Part shown: positions 1 to 8,918 of the stretch, in pieces | How the letters are laid out: each line of letters starts with the position of its first letter | How positions within the stretch are numbered: position 1 is the stretch's first letter | From: JBCBSK01 sp965250105 | GTDB lineage: Bacteria; Pseudomonadota; Alphaproteobacteria; Rhizobiales; Tepidamorphaceae | DNA: 64,000 nt | NCBI GenBank assembly: GCA_965250105.1 | Contig: OZ252290.1 | Location: forward strand, 2,914,001 to 2,978,000 | Direction: 5' to 3' | Notes under the pieces: generated by a model | Told to the model about the DNA's origin: nothing | Databases searched by the model: none | The model's input: only the letters and a program-made list of their open reading frames with translations | Position numbers and translations under genes: made by a program

Positions 1-284
1 CCGGGCACCGCGCCGGACGCGGCGATCAGATCGACCAGCGGCGTGCCGTCCTTGGCCTTCTGGCGCAGCGTCTCGTCGAACAGGATAACGCCGGAGATGA
101 AATCGCTCATCGCCTGATCGGCGCGGAACAGCATCTCGCGATAGTCGCGGCGGTTGTCCTCGGTGTTCTCGACGCCGATCGAATCGAAGCGCTTCTTGAT
201 CGTGCCGGTGCTTTCATCGGCGGCCAGGATGCCCTGTCCGGGCATCACCATTTTCTGGGCGATATCCTCGATGCGGTCGGTCAT
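1..284 (-). CDS. fba: class I fructose-bisphosphate aldolase, 3' part missing
   Basis: Schiff-base aldolase that interconverts fructose-1,6-bisphosphate with glyceraldehyde-3-phosphate and dihydroxyacetone phosphate in the cytoplasm. Only about the first 94 residues are present; the gene leaves the window at its left edge, so the catalytic lysine cannot be seen. The N-terminus has the class I signature GILAADEST at residues 18-26, followed by GTIKKRF. The ATG at 284 follows a GGAGAGGGA ribosome-binding sequence. It is the last visible gene of the minus-strand run tkt-gap-pgk-fba, 45 bases behind pgk. Confidence 0.93.
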   Translation of the reverse strand, partial: MTDRIEDIAQKMVMPGQGILAADESTGTIKKRFDSIGVENTEDNRRDYREMLFRADQAMSDFISGVILFDETLRQKAKDGTPLVDLIAASGAVP

Positions 285-329
285 GTTTCCCTCTCCTGTC
301 TTATGCGGCGCGCCCTCGCGCCGATTGTA

Positions 330-1547
330 TCAGCCATCCGACGATCGGCGCAGCACCTCGACGCCGGGCAGGGCGCGCCCTTCGAGCCATTCGAGGAACG
401 CGCCGCCGGCGGTCGACACATAGCTGAACCGGTCGGCGGCGCCGGCATGCGCCAGGGCCGCCACCGTATCGCCGCCGCCGGCCACGGTGACAAGCGCGCC
501 GCGTTCGGTCAGCGCTGCCGCGTGGCGGGCGATCTCGACCGTTCCATGGTCGAAGGGGGCAAGCTCGAAGGCGCCGAACGGGCCGTTCCACACGAGCGTC
601 CGGCAGGTGTCGAGGATCTCGTTCACGCGGCGGATCGAGGCCGGACCGATATCGAGGATCATCTCGTCGTCGGCGATGACGTCGAGCCCGGCGGTGCGGT
701 GTTCGGCATGGGCTGCGAAGGCCTTGGCGGCCACGACATCTGTCGGCAGCACGATCTCGCAGGCGCTGCGGCTCGCGAAGGAGATGGTCTGGGCGGCGGT
801 GTCGAGCATGTCGGCTTCGTAGAGTGACCCGCCGACGCCGTGGCCGCGCGCGGCCAGGAAGGTATTGGCCATCGCGCCGCCGATGATCAGGTAATCGACC
901 TTCTGCGCGAGATTGCCGAGGACGTCGATCTTGGTCGAGATCTTGGCGCCGCCGACGACGGCGGCGAGCGGGCGTTCGGGGCGCAGCAGGGCGCCGTCGA
1001 GCGCGGCCAGTTCGGCCTGCATGCAGCGCCCGGCGACCGCTGGCAACAGACGGGCGAGGCCCTCGGTCGAGGCATGTGCCCGGTGCGCGGCGGCGAAGGC
1101 GTCGTTGACGAACACATCGCCCTGTTCGGCCAGTTCCGCCGCGAAGGCCGCATCATTGGCCTCTTCGCCGGGATGGAACCGGGTATTCTCCAACAGGACC
1201 ACCGCCTGGTCGGAGGCGGCGTTGATCGCGGCGCGGGCTGGATCGCCGACACAGTCCCCGGCGAAGACCACCTCGCGGCCAAGCGCCGACGACAGCGCGG
1301 GCACGACCTGGCCCAGCGACATGTCGGCCTTGGGCGCGCCCTTCGGCCGGCCGAAATGGGCCAGAAGCACCACCCGGCCGTCACGATCAAGGATATCGGT
1401 CACGGTCGGCACGATGGCGCGGATGCGGGTGTCGTCGGTGACGCGATCACCATCCATCGGCACGTTCAGATCGACGCGGACGAGCACGCGCTTGCCCGCG
1501 AGGTCGGCGTCGTCGAGGGTGCGTAGGGGCTCGGGCGGCAAGGTCAT
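330..1547 (-). CDS. pgk: phosphoglycerate kinase
   Basis: Phosphoglycerate kinase (405 aa) moves a phosphate between 1,3-bisphosphoglycerate and ADP in glycolysis and gluconeogenesis. The substrate-binding segment RVDLNVPM lies near residue 24, HFGRPKG follows, and the nucleotide-binding GGGDT is near the C-terminus; the length is normal for bacterial PGK. The frame is open 30 codons further upstream, but the ATG at 1547 has a GGGAG ribosome-binding site and puts DLAGKRVLVR at the usual distance from the start. It lies 32 bases behind gap and should be cotranscribed with it. Confidence 0.97.
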   Translation of the reverse strand: MTLPPEPLRTLDDADLAGKRVLVRVDLNVPMDGDRVTDDTRIRAIVPTVTDILDRDGRVVLLAHFGRPKGAPKADMSLGQVVPALSSALGREVVFAGDCVGDPARAAINAASDQAVVLLENTRFHPGEEANDAAFAAELAEQGDVFVNDAFAAAHRAHASTEGLARLLPAVAGRCMQAELAALDGALLRPERPLAAVVGGAKISTKIDVLGNLAQKVDYLIIGGAMANTFLAARGHGVGGSLYEADMLDTAAQTISFASRSACEIVLPTDVVAAKAFAAHAEHRTAGLDVIADDEMILDIGPASIRRVNEILDTCRTLVWNGPFGAFELAPFDHGTVEIARHAAALTERGALVTVAGGGDTVAALAHAGAADRFSYVSTAGGAFLEWLEGRALPGVEVLRRSSDG

Positions 1548-1579
1548 GACGGCTCCCGCATGTCGCGCGGCGGCACGGG

Positions 1580-2590
1580 TCAGATCAGCCGCGCCATGGC
1601 CGCGGTGGTGTCGAGCATGCGGTTCGAGAAGCCCCATTCATTGTCGTACCAGCTCATCACGCGGACGAACTTGTCGCCGATGACCTTGGTTTCGGTCAGC
1701 GATACCGTCGACGAGGCCGGTTCATGATTGAGGTCCATCGACACCAGCGGTTCCTCGGTGGTCACGAGAATGCCCTTGAGGCGGCGCGACCGCGCGGCCT
1801 TGGCGAAGACGCTGTTGATCTTCTCGACGTCGGTCTTGCGGCGCGAGACGAACTTGAAGTCGATCAGCGACACATTCGCCGTCGGCACGCGCACGGCGGT
1901 GCCGTCGAGCTTGCCGTTGAGTTCCGGCAGCACCAGGCCGACGGCGCGGGCGGCGCCCGTCGAGGTCGGGATCATGTTCTGGGCCGCGGCGCGGGCGCGA
2001 TAGGGGTCCTTGTGCGCCTGGTCGAGCACGTTCTGGTCGTTGGTATAGGCGTGGATCGTGGTCATGAAGCCCGAGGTGACGCCGACGCTGTCATTCATCA
2101 CCTTGGCGACCGGCGCCAGGCAGTTGGTCGTGCAGGAGGCGTTCGACACCACGATATGGTCGGCGGTCAGCTCGTCATCGTTGACGCCGTAGACGACTGT
2201 CAGATCGGCGCCCGTCGCCGGGGCCGAGACCAGGACGCGCTTGGCGCCCGCGTCGAGATGGGCCGCCGCCTTGTCGCGGCTCGCGAAGATGCCGGTGCAT
2301 TCGAGCGCGATGTCGACCTTCAATTCCTTCCAGGGCAGCTTGGTGGGGTCGCGCTCGCTGGTCACCCGGATCGGGCCCATGCCAACATCCATCATGTCGC
2401 CGTCGGCGATCACCTTGCCGGGAAACCGGCCATGCACCGAATCGTAGCGGAACAGATGCGCGTTCGTGTCGACCGGCGCGAGATCGTTGATGGCGACGAC
2501 CTCGATATCCTTGCGCTTGGATTCGGCCAGCGCGCGCAAGACGAGCCGCCCGATGCGGCCAAATCCGTTGATCGCGACACGGACTGTCAT
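1580..2590 (-). CDS. gap: type I glyceraldehyde-3-phosphate dehydrogenase
   Basis: GAPDH (336 aa) oxidises glyceraldehyde-3-phosphate with NAD and phosphate to 1,3-bisphosphoglycerate. The Rossmann start INGFGRIGR is at residues 7-15 and the active site SNASCTTNC puts the catalytic cysteine at residue 153. The C-terminal SWYDNEWGFSNRM stretch is typical of the family. NAD versus NADP preference cannot be decided safely by eye. Its place between tkt and pgk matches the rhizobial tkt-gap-pgk-fba order. Confidence 0.97.
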   Translation of the reverse strand: MTVRVAINGFGRIGRLVLRALAESKRKDIEVVAINDLAPVDTNAHLFRYDSVHGRFPGKVIADGDMMDVGMGPIRVTSERDPTKLPWKELKVDIALECTGIFASRDKAAAHLDAGAKRVLVSAPATGADLTVVYGVNDDELTADHIVVSNASCTTNCLAPVAKVMNDSVGVTSGFMTTIHAYTNDQNVLDQAHKDPYRARAAAQNMIPTSTGAARAVGLVLPELNGKLDGTAVRVPTANVSLIDFKFVSRRKTDVEKINSVFAKAARSRRLKGILVTTEEPLVSMDLNHEPASSTVSLTETKVIGDKFVRVMSWYDNEWGFSNRMLDTTAAMARLI

Positions 2591-2627
2591 ATTCCTCTCC
2601 TCATCTCAGCCTGTTCTTGAAAACCGC

Positions 2628-4655
2628 TCAGTTCGGCTCCGCTGTCTCGTCGGCACGATCGGCCAGCGCCGCGCGCACCGCGTCCGCCACCTTGTCGGCC
2701 GTGATGCCGAAATGGGCGTAAAGCTCCTTATAGGGCGCGCTGGCGCCGAAGCCCGACATGCCGATAAAGATGCCGTCATCGCCGATGAAGCGTTCCCAGC
2801 CCATGCGTATGGCGGCTTCCACCGCGACACGGACGGGCGCGGTGCCGATCACCGCCTGCCGGTAACCCGGCGACTGTTGTTCGAACGCCTCGAAACACGG
2901 CACCGAGACGACGCGGCAGGCGATCCCGTCGCGGGCCAGAAGGTCGCGCGCCTCGGTGGCGATGGCGACTTCGGAACCGGAGGCGAACAGCGTCGCCGCG
3001 GCGTCATCGCCGTCGACGGGCGCCAGTTCATAGGCGCCGCGCGCCGACAGATTGTCGTCGTCCTGGTCTGTTCTCAGCGTCGGCAGCGACTGCCGCGTCA
3101 GCGCCAGGATCGACGGGCCGGACGCGTTGTCGAGCGCCGCCTGCCAGCATTCCGCCGTTTCCACCGCATCGGCCGGGCGGAACACCGAGACATTCGGCAT
3201 CGCGCGCAGGCTGGCGAGATGTTCGACGGGCTGATGGGTTGGGCCGTCCTCGCCGAGCCCGATCGAATCATGCGTCATGACATGGATGACGCGCTGGCCC
3301 ATCAGGGCGGCGAGCCGAATCGACGGGCGGCAATAGTCGGAAAACACCAGGAAGGTGCCGGAATAGGGGATCAGGCCGCGATGCAGCGCCATGCCGTTCA
3401 TCGCCGCCGCCATGCCGTGTTCGCGCACGCCGTAATGAACGAAGCTGCCGGAGAAATCGTCCGCCGTCACGGCCTGCATCTGTTTGGTGCGGGTATTGTT
3501 CGATCCGGTCAGGTCCGCCGAACCGCCGATCATTTCCGGCACCACCGGGACGATCGCCTCGAGGGCGGTTTCGGACGCCTTGCGGGTCGCGATGCTGGGG
3601 CTGTCGGCCACCAGCGTTTTCTTCAGATCCTTGATCGCGGCGGCCAGCCCGCTCGGCAGCGTGCCGCGCTGGGTGCGCTCGAACTCGGCCCGCAGGCCCG
3701 CATCGGCCTCGGCGAGCCGCTGGTCCCAGTCGCGCCGCTTCTGGCCGAGCTTCAGGCCGGCGATGCGCCAGGCGTCGTAGATCTCGGACGGGATCTCGAA
3801 GGGGCCGTGTGGCCAGTCGAGCGCGGCGCGCGTGCCGGCGATTTCCGTGTCGCCCAGCGGCGCGCCATGGGCAGAGGCGGTGCCGGCCTTGTGCGGCGCG
3901 CCCTTGCCGATCACCGTCTTGCAGGCGATCAGGCTTGGCCGGTCGCTCCTGCGGGCTTCCTCGATGGCCTGGGCGATGGCCGTCGGGTCGTGCCCGTCGA
4001 TGCGCACCGCGTCCCAGCCGGCGGCCTCGAAGCGTTCGACCTGATCGCCGGATTCGGCGAGATCGAGCGGCCCGTCGATCGAGATCGCATTGTCGTCGAA
4101 CAGCACGATCAGCTTGGACAGCCGGAGATGGCCGGCCAGCGAGATCGCCTCATGGCTGATGCCTTCCATGAGGTCGCCGTCGCTGGCGAGAACGTAGGTG
4201 TAGTGATCCACGAGATCCGTGCCGTAGCGGGCGGCCAGAAGCCGTTCGGCGAGCGCCATGCCGACCGCGTTGCCAAGCCCCTGGCCGAGCGGGCCGGTCG
4301 TCGTCTCGACGCCCGGCGTGTGGCCGTATTCGGGATGGCCGGCGGTCTTCGAGCCGAGCTGGCGGAAGCGCTTCAATTCCTCGATCGGCATGCCGTCGAC
4401 GCCGAGAAGGTGCAGGATCGCGTAGATCAGCATCGAGCCGTGACCGGCCGACAGGACGAACCGGTCGCGATCCGGCCAGTCGGGCGTCTTGGGATCGAAG
4501 GCGAGGAATTTGGTGAACAGGACCGTGGCGATGTCGGCTGTGCCCATCGGCATGCCGGGATGGCCGGATTTGGCCTGTTCGACGGCATCCATGGCAAGCG
4601 CACGGATCGCGTTCGCCATGCGTTCGTGCATCAGCCGCGGATCGGTGTCGGTCAT
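2628..4655 (-). CDS. tkt: transketolase
   Basis: Transketolase (675 aa) is a thiamine-diphosphate enzyme that transfers two-carbon units between sugar phosphates in the pentose phosphate pathway. Visible family marks are GHPGMPMG near residue 31, GHGSMLIYAILHL and the cofactor-binding GDLMEGISHEA in the N-terminal domain, and VREHGMAAAMNGMALH in the middle domain. The ATG at 4655 is chosen because MTDTDPRLMHERMANAIRAL is a typical family start; the 50 codons upstream look non-coding. It is the first gene of the minus-strand carbon-metabolism operon, so its promoter should lie in 4656-4920, shared with the divergent zapA group. Confidence 0.97.
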   Translation of the reverse strand: MTDTDPRLMHERMANAIRALAMDAVEQAKSGHPGMPMGTADIATVLFTKFLAFDPKTPDWPDRDRFVLSAGHGSMLIYAILHLLGVDGMPIEELKRFRQLGSKTAGHPEYGHTPGVETTTGPLGQGLGNAVGMALAERLLAARYGTDLVDHYTYVLASDGDLMEGISHEAISLAGHLRLSKLIVLFDDNAISIDGPLDLAESGDQVERFEAAGWDAVRIDGHDPTAIAQAIEEARRSDRPSLIACKTVIGKGAPHKAGTASAHGAPLGDTEIAGTRAALDWPHGPFEIPSEIYDAWRIAGLKLGQKRRDWDQRLAEADAGLRAEFERTQRGTLPSGLAAAIKDLKKTLVADSPSIATRKASETALEAIVPVVPEMIGGSADLTGSNNTRTKQMQAVTADDFSGSFVHYGVREHGMAAAMNGMALHRGLIPYSGTFLVFSDYCRPSIRLAALMGQRVIHVMTHDSIGLGEDGPTHQPVEHLASLRAMPNVSVFRPADAVETAECWQAALDNASGPSILALTRQSLPTLRTDQDDDNLSARGAYELAPVDGDDAAATLFASGSEVAIATEARDLLARDGIACRVVSVPCFEAFEQQSPGYRQAVIGTAPVRVAVEAAIRMGWERFIGDDGIFIGMSGFGASAPYKELYAHFGITADKVADAVRAALADRADETAEPN

Positions 4656-4861
4656 GAAGAAACGGTCCCTTGGGCGCCGCAGGCGGGCCGGAACGGCACC
4701 GCAGACGTGGACGCCGGGAACAATCACACCTTGCCGGTGCGAGTCAATCGACGCGCGGCCGGTTCCTGGCCCTGGACGGCGATCGCCCGGCCGGTTTCGC
4801 GGCAATCGCGTGTAAATGGCCCGTTCTGGGCCTTAAAGTCGTGAGGTATCCGCCTTGGTCG

Positions 4862-4891
4862 TTGACCGATCCGCAGCCGCCTCACTAGGGT
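4862..4891 (+). promoter_or_regulatory. possible sigma-70-type promoter for DUF4164-zapA
   Basis: TTGACC at 4862-4867 and TAGGGT at 4886-4891 are 18 bases apart, about 30 bases before the first start codon. Read by eye only. The rest of the 265-base divergent gap holds just a short GGCCC/GGGCC hairpin at 4818-4832. Confidence 0.3.
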
Positions 4892-4920
4892 AGGCTCCTT
4901 TCTGCAATGGCGGGACGGAC

Positions 4921-5217
4921 ATGACGGCGCAATCCCGCCCCCACGGAGCCAGTCTGGGGGCAGCCACGCAACGGCTCAAAACCGCTCTCAACGCGCTCGA
5001 GGCGGCGGTCGACCGCAAGCTCGCCGAGGATGTCACGGTCGAGGCGCTGAAATCGGTGACCGACGCCCATGCCGACGACCGCGCGCAACTGGCCGCCCAG
5101 CTCGACGAGGCGCGACACCGGTCGGAGCGGCTGGAAGCCGCCAATCGCGACGTGTCGGTGCGGCTTGACGGCGCCATCGACGCCATTCGCGGCCTGCTCG
5201 ACAATCACAGATCCTGA
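4921..5217 (+). CDS. DUF4164 family small coiled-coil protein
   Basis: A 98-residue, mostly helical and charged protein without a signal peptide or membrane segment, predicted cytoplasmic and coiled-coil from about residue 12 to 90 (heptad-like LKTALNALEAAVDRKL and LDEARHRSERLEAANRD). It matches the DUF4164 proteins found immediately before zapA in many Hyphomicrobiales. It ends six bases before zapA, so the two are probably translated from one message. No function is established; a role with ZapA in division is inferred only from position. Confidence 0.8.
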   Translation: MTAQSRPHGASLGAATQRLKTALNALEAAVDRKLAEDVTVEALKSVTDAHADDRAQLAAQLDEARHRSERLEAANRDVSVRLDGAIDAIRGLLDNHRS

Positions 5218-5223
5218 CCCGCC

Positions 5224-5652
5224 ATGGACCAGCTTTCCGTCACCATCGATGGCAAGATCTACCGCATGGCCTGTGGTCCGGACGAGCGCGACCATCTTCT
5301 GGCGCTGGCCGGGGATCTCGACCAGCGCATCGCCCGCATCAAGCAGGATTTCGGCGAGATCGGCGATACGCGCGCCGTCATCATGGCCGCCCTGATGCTC
5401 GGCGACGAACTGGCGCAGACGCGGGACAGGCTCAATGGCCTGCAACAGGCGATCGACGGGCTGACGGCCAGCCGCGACGCCGATGTCGAGCGCGCCATCG
5501 CCAATGAGGAAGACCTCGCCGCGCTGATCGACCGGGCCGCGGCCCGGCTCGAAAGCCTGGCTGTCGCGCTCGGCAACCGCCCGGTGCCGCAGCCGCAGTC
5601 CCAATCCCCGGAAGACGATACGACGCCCGCCGTCAAGACCGCGACGCGCTGA
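5224..5652 (+). CDS. zapA: cell division protein ZapA
   Basis: ZapA (142 aa) binds FtsZ and promotes bundling of its filaments at the division ring. The N-terminal domain has the family start QLSVTIDGKIYRMAC, then DERDHLLALAGDLDQRI and the helix AVIMAALMLGDELAQ; the C-terminal part is a coiled coil followed by a Pro/Gln-rich tail. The length is somewhat above the roughly 110 residues of the E. coli protein because of that tail. The upstream neighbour is DUF4164 and the downstream neighbour is the 6S RNA, a common alphaproteobacterial arrangement. Confidence 0.92.
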   Translation: MDQLSVTIDGKIYRMACGPDERDHLLALAGDLDQRIARIKQDFGEIGDTRAVIMAALMLGDELAQTRDRLNGLQQAIDGLTASRDADVERAIANEEDLAALIDRAAARLESLAVALGNRPVPQPQSQSPEDDTTPAVKTATR

Positions 5653-5659
5653 GCGTGTT

Positions 5660-5856
5660 TGCTCCGGTGGTGCGTCTGGTGGATCGCGGCGATCCAGCAC
5701 GGACTTTTGCTCTAGCGCCGGGGGGCGAAGCTTCCTACATTCGCCAGTCGCGGCGCTGCCCGGTGCGTTAGGAGACACGTATTCCCGGGGCCTTATCGAT
5801 CCGATCGGGAACTGTCCCTGTGCTCGTTCGTGGACTTGCGCAACACGGTGCCCACC
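5660..5856 (+). ncRNA. ssrS: 6S RNA (SsrS)
   Basis: The 311-base gap between zapA and the 5-FCL gene is where alphaproteobacterial 6S RNA lies. 6S RNA binds sigma-70 RNA polymerase by mimicking an open promoter. Here CCGGTGGTGCG near 5664 can pair with CGCAACACGG near 5839, closing a rod about 185 bases long, and the end carries CCCACCTAC followed by a short hairpin (CCTAC-TTA-GGTAGG). Ends are estimated; gene identity rests on position, size and pairing. A covariance-model scan would settle it. Confidence 0.8.
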
Positions 5857-5963
5857 TACTTAGGTAGGTTCCCGGAATCGACACCTCCGACGGCCGGGCG
5901 GCCCGCGACCCTGCCTGCCTCGCGCGGGCCCCGCTCAAAAAGCACGCCTTGCCGGATCGCGTC

Positions 5964-6599
5964 ATGCCGCCTGCCGATCGCGCCCCTTCTTCCGCCCCGT
6001 CGGACGCGGTTCCGTCCGAAACGCTCCAGACGCGCAAGGCGGCCTTGCGCCGTGACGTCCTGGCCCGGCGCGCTGGGATCCCCGAAACCGACAAGATCGA
6101 GGCCGCGCTGGCGCTGCGCGACCATGCGCCAGCGCTCGAGGTTGCGCCCGGCACGGCGGTGTCCGGCTTCTGGCCCATTCGCGGCGAGATCGATCCGCGC
6201 CCGCTGATGTCGGCGCTGCGGGCGATCGGTGTCACGATCGTCTTGCCGACCATGGTCGATGACGATCTGGTGTTTCGCGTGCTCGATCCGACGGGCGATC
6301 TCGTCGATCGTGGCTTCGGCACGATGGGCCCGCCCGATTCGGCGCCCGAGCGCGATCCCGACCTGTTGCTGGTGCCGCTGGCGGCCTTCGATCGGCGTGG
6401 CCATCGCATCGGCTATGGCAAGGGCTTCTACGATCGGGCGCTGGCCCGGCTCAGGCCGCTGAAGCCCGTGCGCGCCATCGGCGTGGCGTTCGCCCTGCAG
6501 GAAGTGGCCGAGGTGCCCGACGAAGCCCATGACGCGCCGCTCGACGGCATGCTGACCGAGAAGGGGCTGTCGCTCTTCATGCCGGGATCTGTCGGGTGA
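5964..6599 (+). CDS. 5-formyltetrahydrofolate cyclo-ligase
   Basis: 5-FCL (211 aa) converts 5-formyltetrahydrofolate to 5,10-methenyltetrahydrofolate using ATP, returning a storage folate to one-carbon metabolism. The family marks are KAALRRDVLARRAGIP at the N-terminus, FWPIRGEIDPRPL in the centre and the C-terminal GYGKGFYDRALARL ATP/folate signature. The ATG at 5964 is preferred over an in-frame TTG five codons upstream. In E. coli the homologue also follows the 6S RNA gene. The stop overlaps the next start by four bases (GTGA), indicating coupled translation. Confidence 0.93.
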   Translation: MPPADRAPSSAPSDAVPSETLQTRKAALRRDVLARRAGIPETDKIEAALALRDHAPALEVAPGTAVSGFWPIRGEIDPRPLMSALRAIGVTIVLPTMVDDDLVFRVLDPTGDLVDRGFGTMGPPDSAPERDPDLLLVPLAAFDRRGHRIGYGKGFYDRALARLRPLKPVRAIGVAFALQEVAEVPDEAHDAPLDGMLTEKGLSLFMPGSVG

Positions 6600-7432
6600 G
6601 GCTTCTGTTTCTCGGCGATATCGTCGGCCGCGCGGGCCGGCAGGCGGTCGAGGACCGTCTGCCCGGTCTGATCGAGCGCTACCGGCTCGACGTCGTCGTC
6701 ATTAATGGCGAGAACGCCGCCGGCGGGTTCGGCATCACCGAAGCCATCTTCCACGATATCAAGGACGCCGGCGCCGATGTGGTGACGCTCGGCAATCACG
6801 CCTTCGACCAGCGCGAGGCGCTCGTCTTCATCGAGCGCGAGCCGTCCCTGGTGCGCCCGATCAACTATCCGGCGGGGACGCCGGGGCGCGGGGCGACGCT
6901 GGTCACCGCGCGCAACGGGGCCCGGGTCCAGGTGATCAACGTCATGGGCCGGCTGTTCATGACCGCTCTCGACGATCCGTTCCGGCTGCTCGACGAGGCG
7001 GTGGCGGCCTGTCCGCTCGGGTCGGGCTGCGACGTGTTGGTGGTCGACGTGCATGCCGAGGCCACCAGCGAGAAGCAGGGCATCGGCCATTTCCTCGACG
7101 GCCGCGCGAGCCTCGTCGTCGGCACCCACACCCATGTGCCGACCGCCGACCACCAGATCTTGCCCGGCGGCACGGCCTATCTGACCGATGCCGGCATGTG
7201 CGGCGATTACGACTCGGTGATCGGCTTCACCAAGGACGAGCCCCTGCACCGTTTCGTCACGGCGCTCGGCTCGGGCCGGCTGGAACCGGCGCTCGGCCCG
7301 GCGACATTGTCGGGCATCGCGGTCGAGATCGACGCGCGCAGCGGGCTCGCCGACAAGGTCGCGGCGGTGCGGCTCGGCGGCCGGCTGGAACCCGCGCTGC
7401 CCGCTTTCTGGGAAGACGCGGCCGAGGCGTGA
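6596..7432 (+). CDS. YmdB-type metallophosphoesterase (TIGR00282 family)
   Basis: Calcineurin-like phosphoesterase (278 aa). Metal ligands are recognisable: D8 in FLGDIVGRAG, E38-N39 in NGENAAGG, N66-H67 in LGNHAFD, and the later VDVHAEATSEK and GTHTHVPTAD histidine motifs. In Bacillus the homologue YmdB hydrolyses 2',3'-cyclic nucleotides and affects biofilm and motility choice; the substrate here is unknown. It starts with GTG inside the stop of the 5-FCL gene and is clearly cotranscribed with it. No signal peptide or membrane segment. Confidence 0.9.
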   Translation: MRLLFLGDIVGRAGRQAVEDRLPGLIERYRLDVVVINGENAAGGFGITEAIFHDIKDAGADVVTLGNHAFDQREALVFIEREPSLVRPINYPAGTPGRGATLVTARNGARVQVINVMGRLFMTALDDPFRLLDEAVAACPLGSGCDVLVVDVHAEATSEKQGIGHFLDGRASLVVGTHTHVPTADHQILPGGTAYLTDAGMCGDYDSVIGFTKDEPLHRFVTALGSGRLEPALGPATLSGIAVEIDARSGLADKVAAVRLGGRLEPALPAFWEDAAEA

Positions 7433-7462
7433 CCGCCCTTCAGACCAATGAGCCGGTGGGCT

Positions 7463-7600
7463 GTTGAACAAGGCCCCGCGGTCGTCGCCCATCCTTCGAG
7501 ACGCTCGCCGCGCTCGCCCTCAGGATGAGGCAACTCAAGCTCTTGGCCCTCACCCTGGGGAGGCCCGTAGCGCCGTCTCGAAGGGGCGGGCGCCTTTTCA
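7463..7600. repeat. dispersed intergenic repeat, family R1, copy 1
   Basis: This stretch fills the gap between the phosphoesterase and chemoreceptor genes. It shares long near-identical blocks with 28450-28585: AAGGCCCCGCG, CCCATCCTTCGAGACG, CCCTCAGGATGAGG, CCTCACCCTG, GAGGCCCGT and TCTCGAAGGGGCGGG. The outer blocks CCTTCGAGA and TCTCGAAGG are inverted, so the RNA could fold into a long hairpin. Elements of this look are very abundant between genes in many Hyphomicrobiales. Confidence 0.85.
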
Positions 7601-7608
7601 GCGGCCAG

Positions 7609-8856
7609 CTAGAGCTTCTTCACATGCGCTAGGAAGTCCTCGACATTGGCGCTGACGGCGGCGGCCTCCTGCGACAGGCTGTCGGCATTGCCGAGGACGT
7701 CGCGGGCGGTCTCGACCGTCGAACGGGCACCTTCCTGCACCTTGAGCATGTTCTCGCTGACATCGCGGGTGCCGACGGCCGCCTCGGTGACGTTGCGGCT
7801 GATCTCGGCGGTGGCGGCGTTCTGTTCGGCGACGGCACTCGAAATCGCGCCTGCCACCGTGCTGATCTGATCGATGGTCTCCCCGATCTCGCCGATCGCC
7901 GAGACCGCCTCCTGGGTCGCCGACTGAATGGTGGAGATCTGGCCGGCGATCTCCTCGGTCGCCTTGGTGGTCTGGCCCGACAGGCTCTTGACCTCGGCGG
8001 CGACGACGGCGAAGCCGCGGCCCGCCTCGCCGGCGCGGGCGGCCTCGATGGTCGCGTTCAGCGCCAGGAGATTGGTCTGGTTGGCGATGTCCTGGATGAG
8101 CCCGACCACCTTGCCGATGCGGTCGGAGGCTTCGGCGAGTTCGGACACCGATGCATTGGTCAGCCGCGCGCGTTCCACCGCCTGATGGGCGATTTCGGAC
8201 GATTGCTGCGCCTGGCGCATGATCTCGCCGGTCGAGGCCGACAATTGCTGGGCCGCCGACGCGACCGTCTCGACATTGGTCGTCGCTTCCTCGGCGCCGG
8301 CCGCCGACAGTGTCGCCCGCTCGGTCGTGTGCTCCGCCGTCGCGGCCATGCCGTTGGCGGCCTCGCGCATGCCGCCGGCGGCCTCGCCGACGCGTTCGAT
8401 GACCGCGCCGATGCCGGTCTCGAAATCGGCGATGGCATTGACCAGCCCCGTCGCCACCGACCAGGTCAGCATCGCAGCCTGGTAGTTGCCATCGGCGTCG
8501 AACACCGGCGCGACGCGCAGGTCGAGCGTTTCCGGCCCGAGCCGGATCTTGGACTGGAACGGCAGGTTCGACGGATCTGCGATGATCCCGCGCTGATGCG
8601 TCGGGACCTTGTGAAAGACGTCGATCGAGTTGCCGACCAGTCCTTCCGGGTCGACGCTCGGAGGCAGGTGTTCACGGATGGTCTTCAGCGTCTCCGCGCT
8701 CGTCCGGTTGGCATAGATGATCTCGCCGGTTTCCGGGTCGGCCATCATCACATTCACCGGCATCGCGTCGAGCATGGCGTTCAGCGCGTCCATGCCGATG
8801 GTCGGCGCCGGCTCGGCGATGGCGGCCGGTTCTGTCTGGCGGCGGCGTGCGAACAT
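7609..8856 (-). CDS. soluble PAS-domain methyl-accepting chemotaxis protein
   Basis: Cytoplasmic chemoreceptor (415 aa) expected to control CheA. Residues about 20-135 form a PAS-like domain (DAMPVNVMMADPETGEIIYAN), with no membrane segment. Residues about 150-410 are the signalling coiled coil with the highly conserved hairpin tip LLALNATIEAARAGEAGRGF and then VVAAEVKSLSG. There is no NWETF-like C-terminal pentapeptide; it ends HVKKL. An AAGGGGAA ribosome-binding site precedes the ATG at 8856. It stands alone, 28 kb from the che cluster, and its signal is unknown; PAS domains often sense redox state or ligands. Confidence 0.92.
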   Translation of the reverse strand: MFARRRQTEPAAIAEPAPTIGMDALNAMLDAMPVNVMMADPETGEIIYANRTSAETLKTIREHLPPSVDPEGLVGNSIDVFHKVPTHQRGIIADPSNLPFQSKIRLGPETLDLRVAPVFDADGNYQAAMLTWSVATGLVNAIADFETGIGAVIERVGEAAGGMREAANGMAATAEHTTERATLSAAGAEEATTNVETVASAAQQLSASTGEIMRQAQQSSEIAHQAVERARLTNASVSELAEASDRIGKVVGLIQDIANQTNLLALNATIEAARAGEAGRGFAVVAAEVKSLSGQTTKATEEIAGQISTIQSATQEAVSAIGEIGETIDQISTVAGAISSAVAEQNAATAEISRNVTEAAVGTRDVSENMLKVQEGARSTVETARDVLGNADSLSQEAAAVSANVEDFLAHVKKL

Positions 8857-8918
8857 GCGGTTCCCCTTTGATTGCCTGCAAATTCGTCGGGGGAAGTAGA
8901 TGTTCGAGCGCGTAAATA

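Noticed and set aside
4818..4832. GGCCC-GTTCT-GGGCC hairpin as a terminator
   Set aside because: The stem is only five pairs and no T run follows; it lies between two divergent genes where no terminator is needed.
2466..4844. 792-codon open frame on the plus strand opposite transketolase
   Set aside because: It mirrors the tkt frame, is Arg/His-rich with no domain pattern, and arises from GC-rich codon bias on the other strand.
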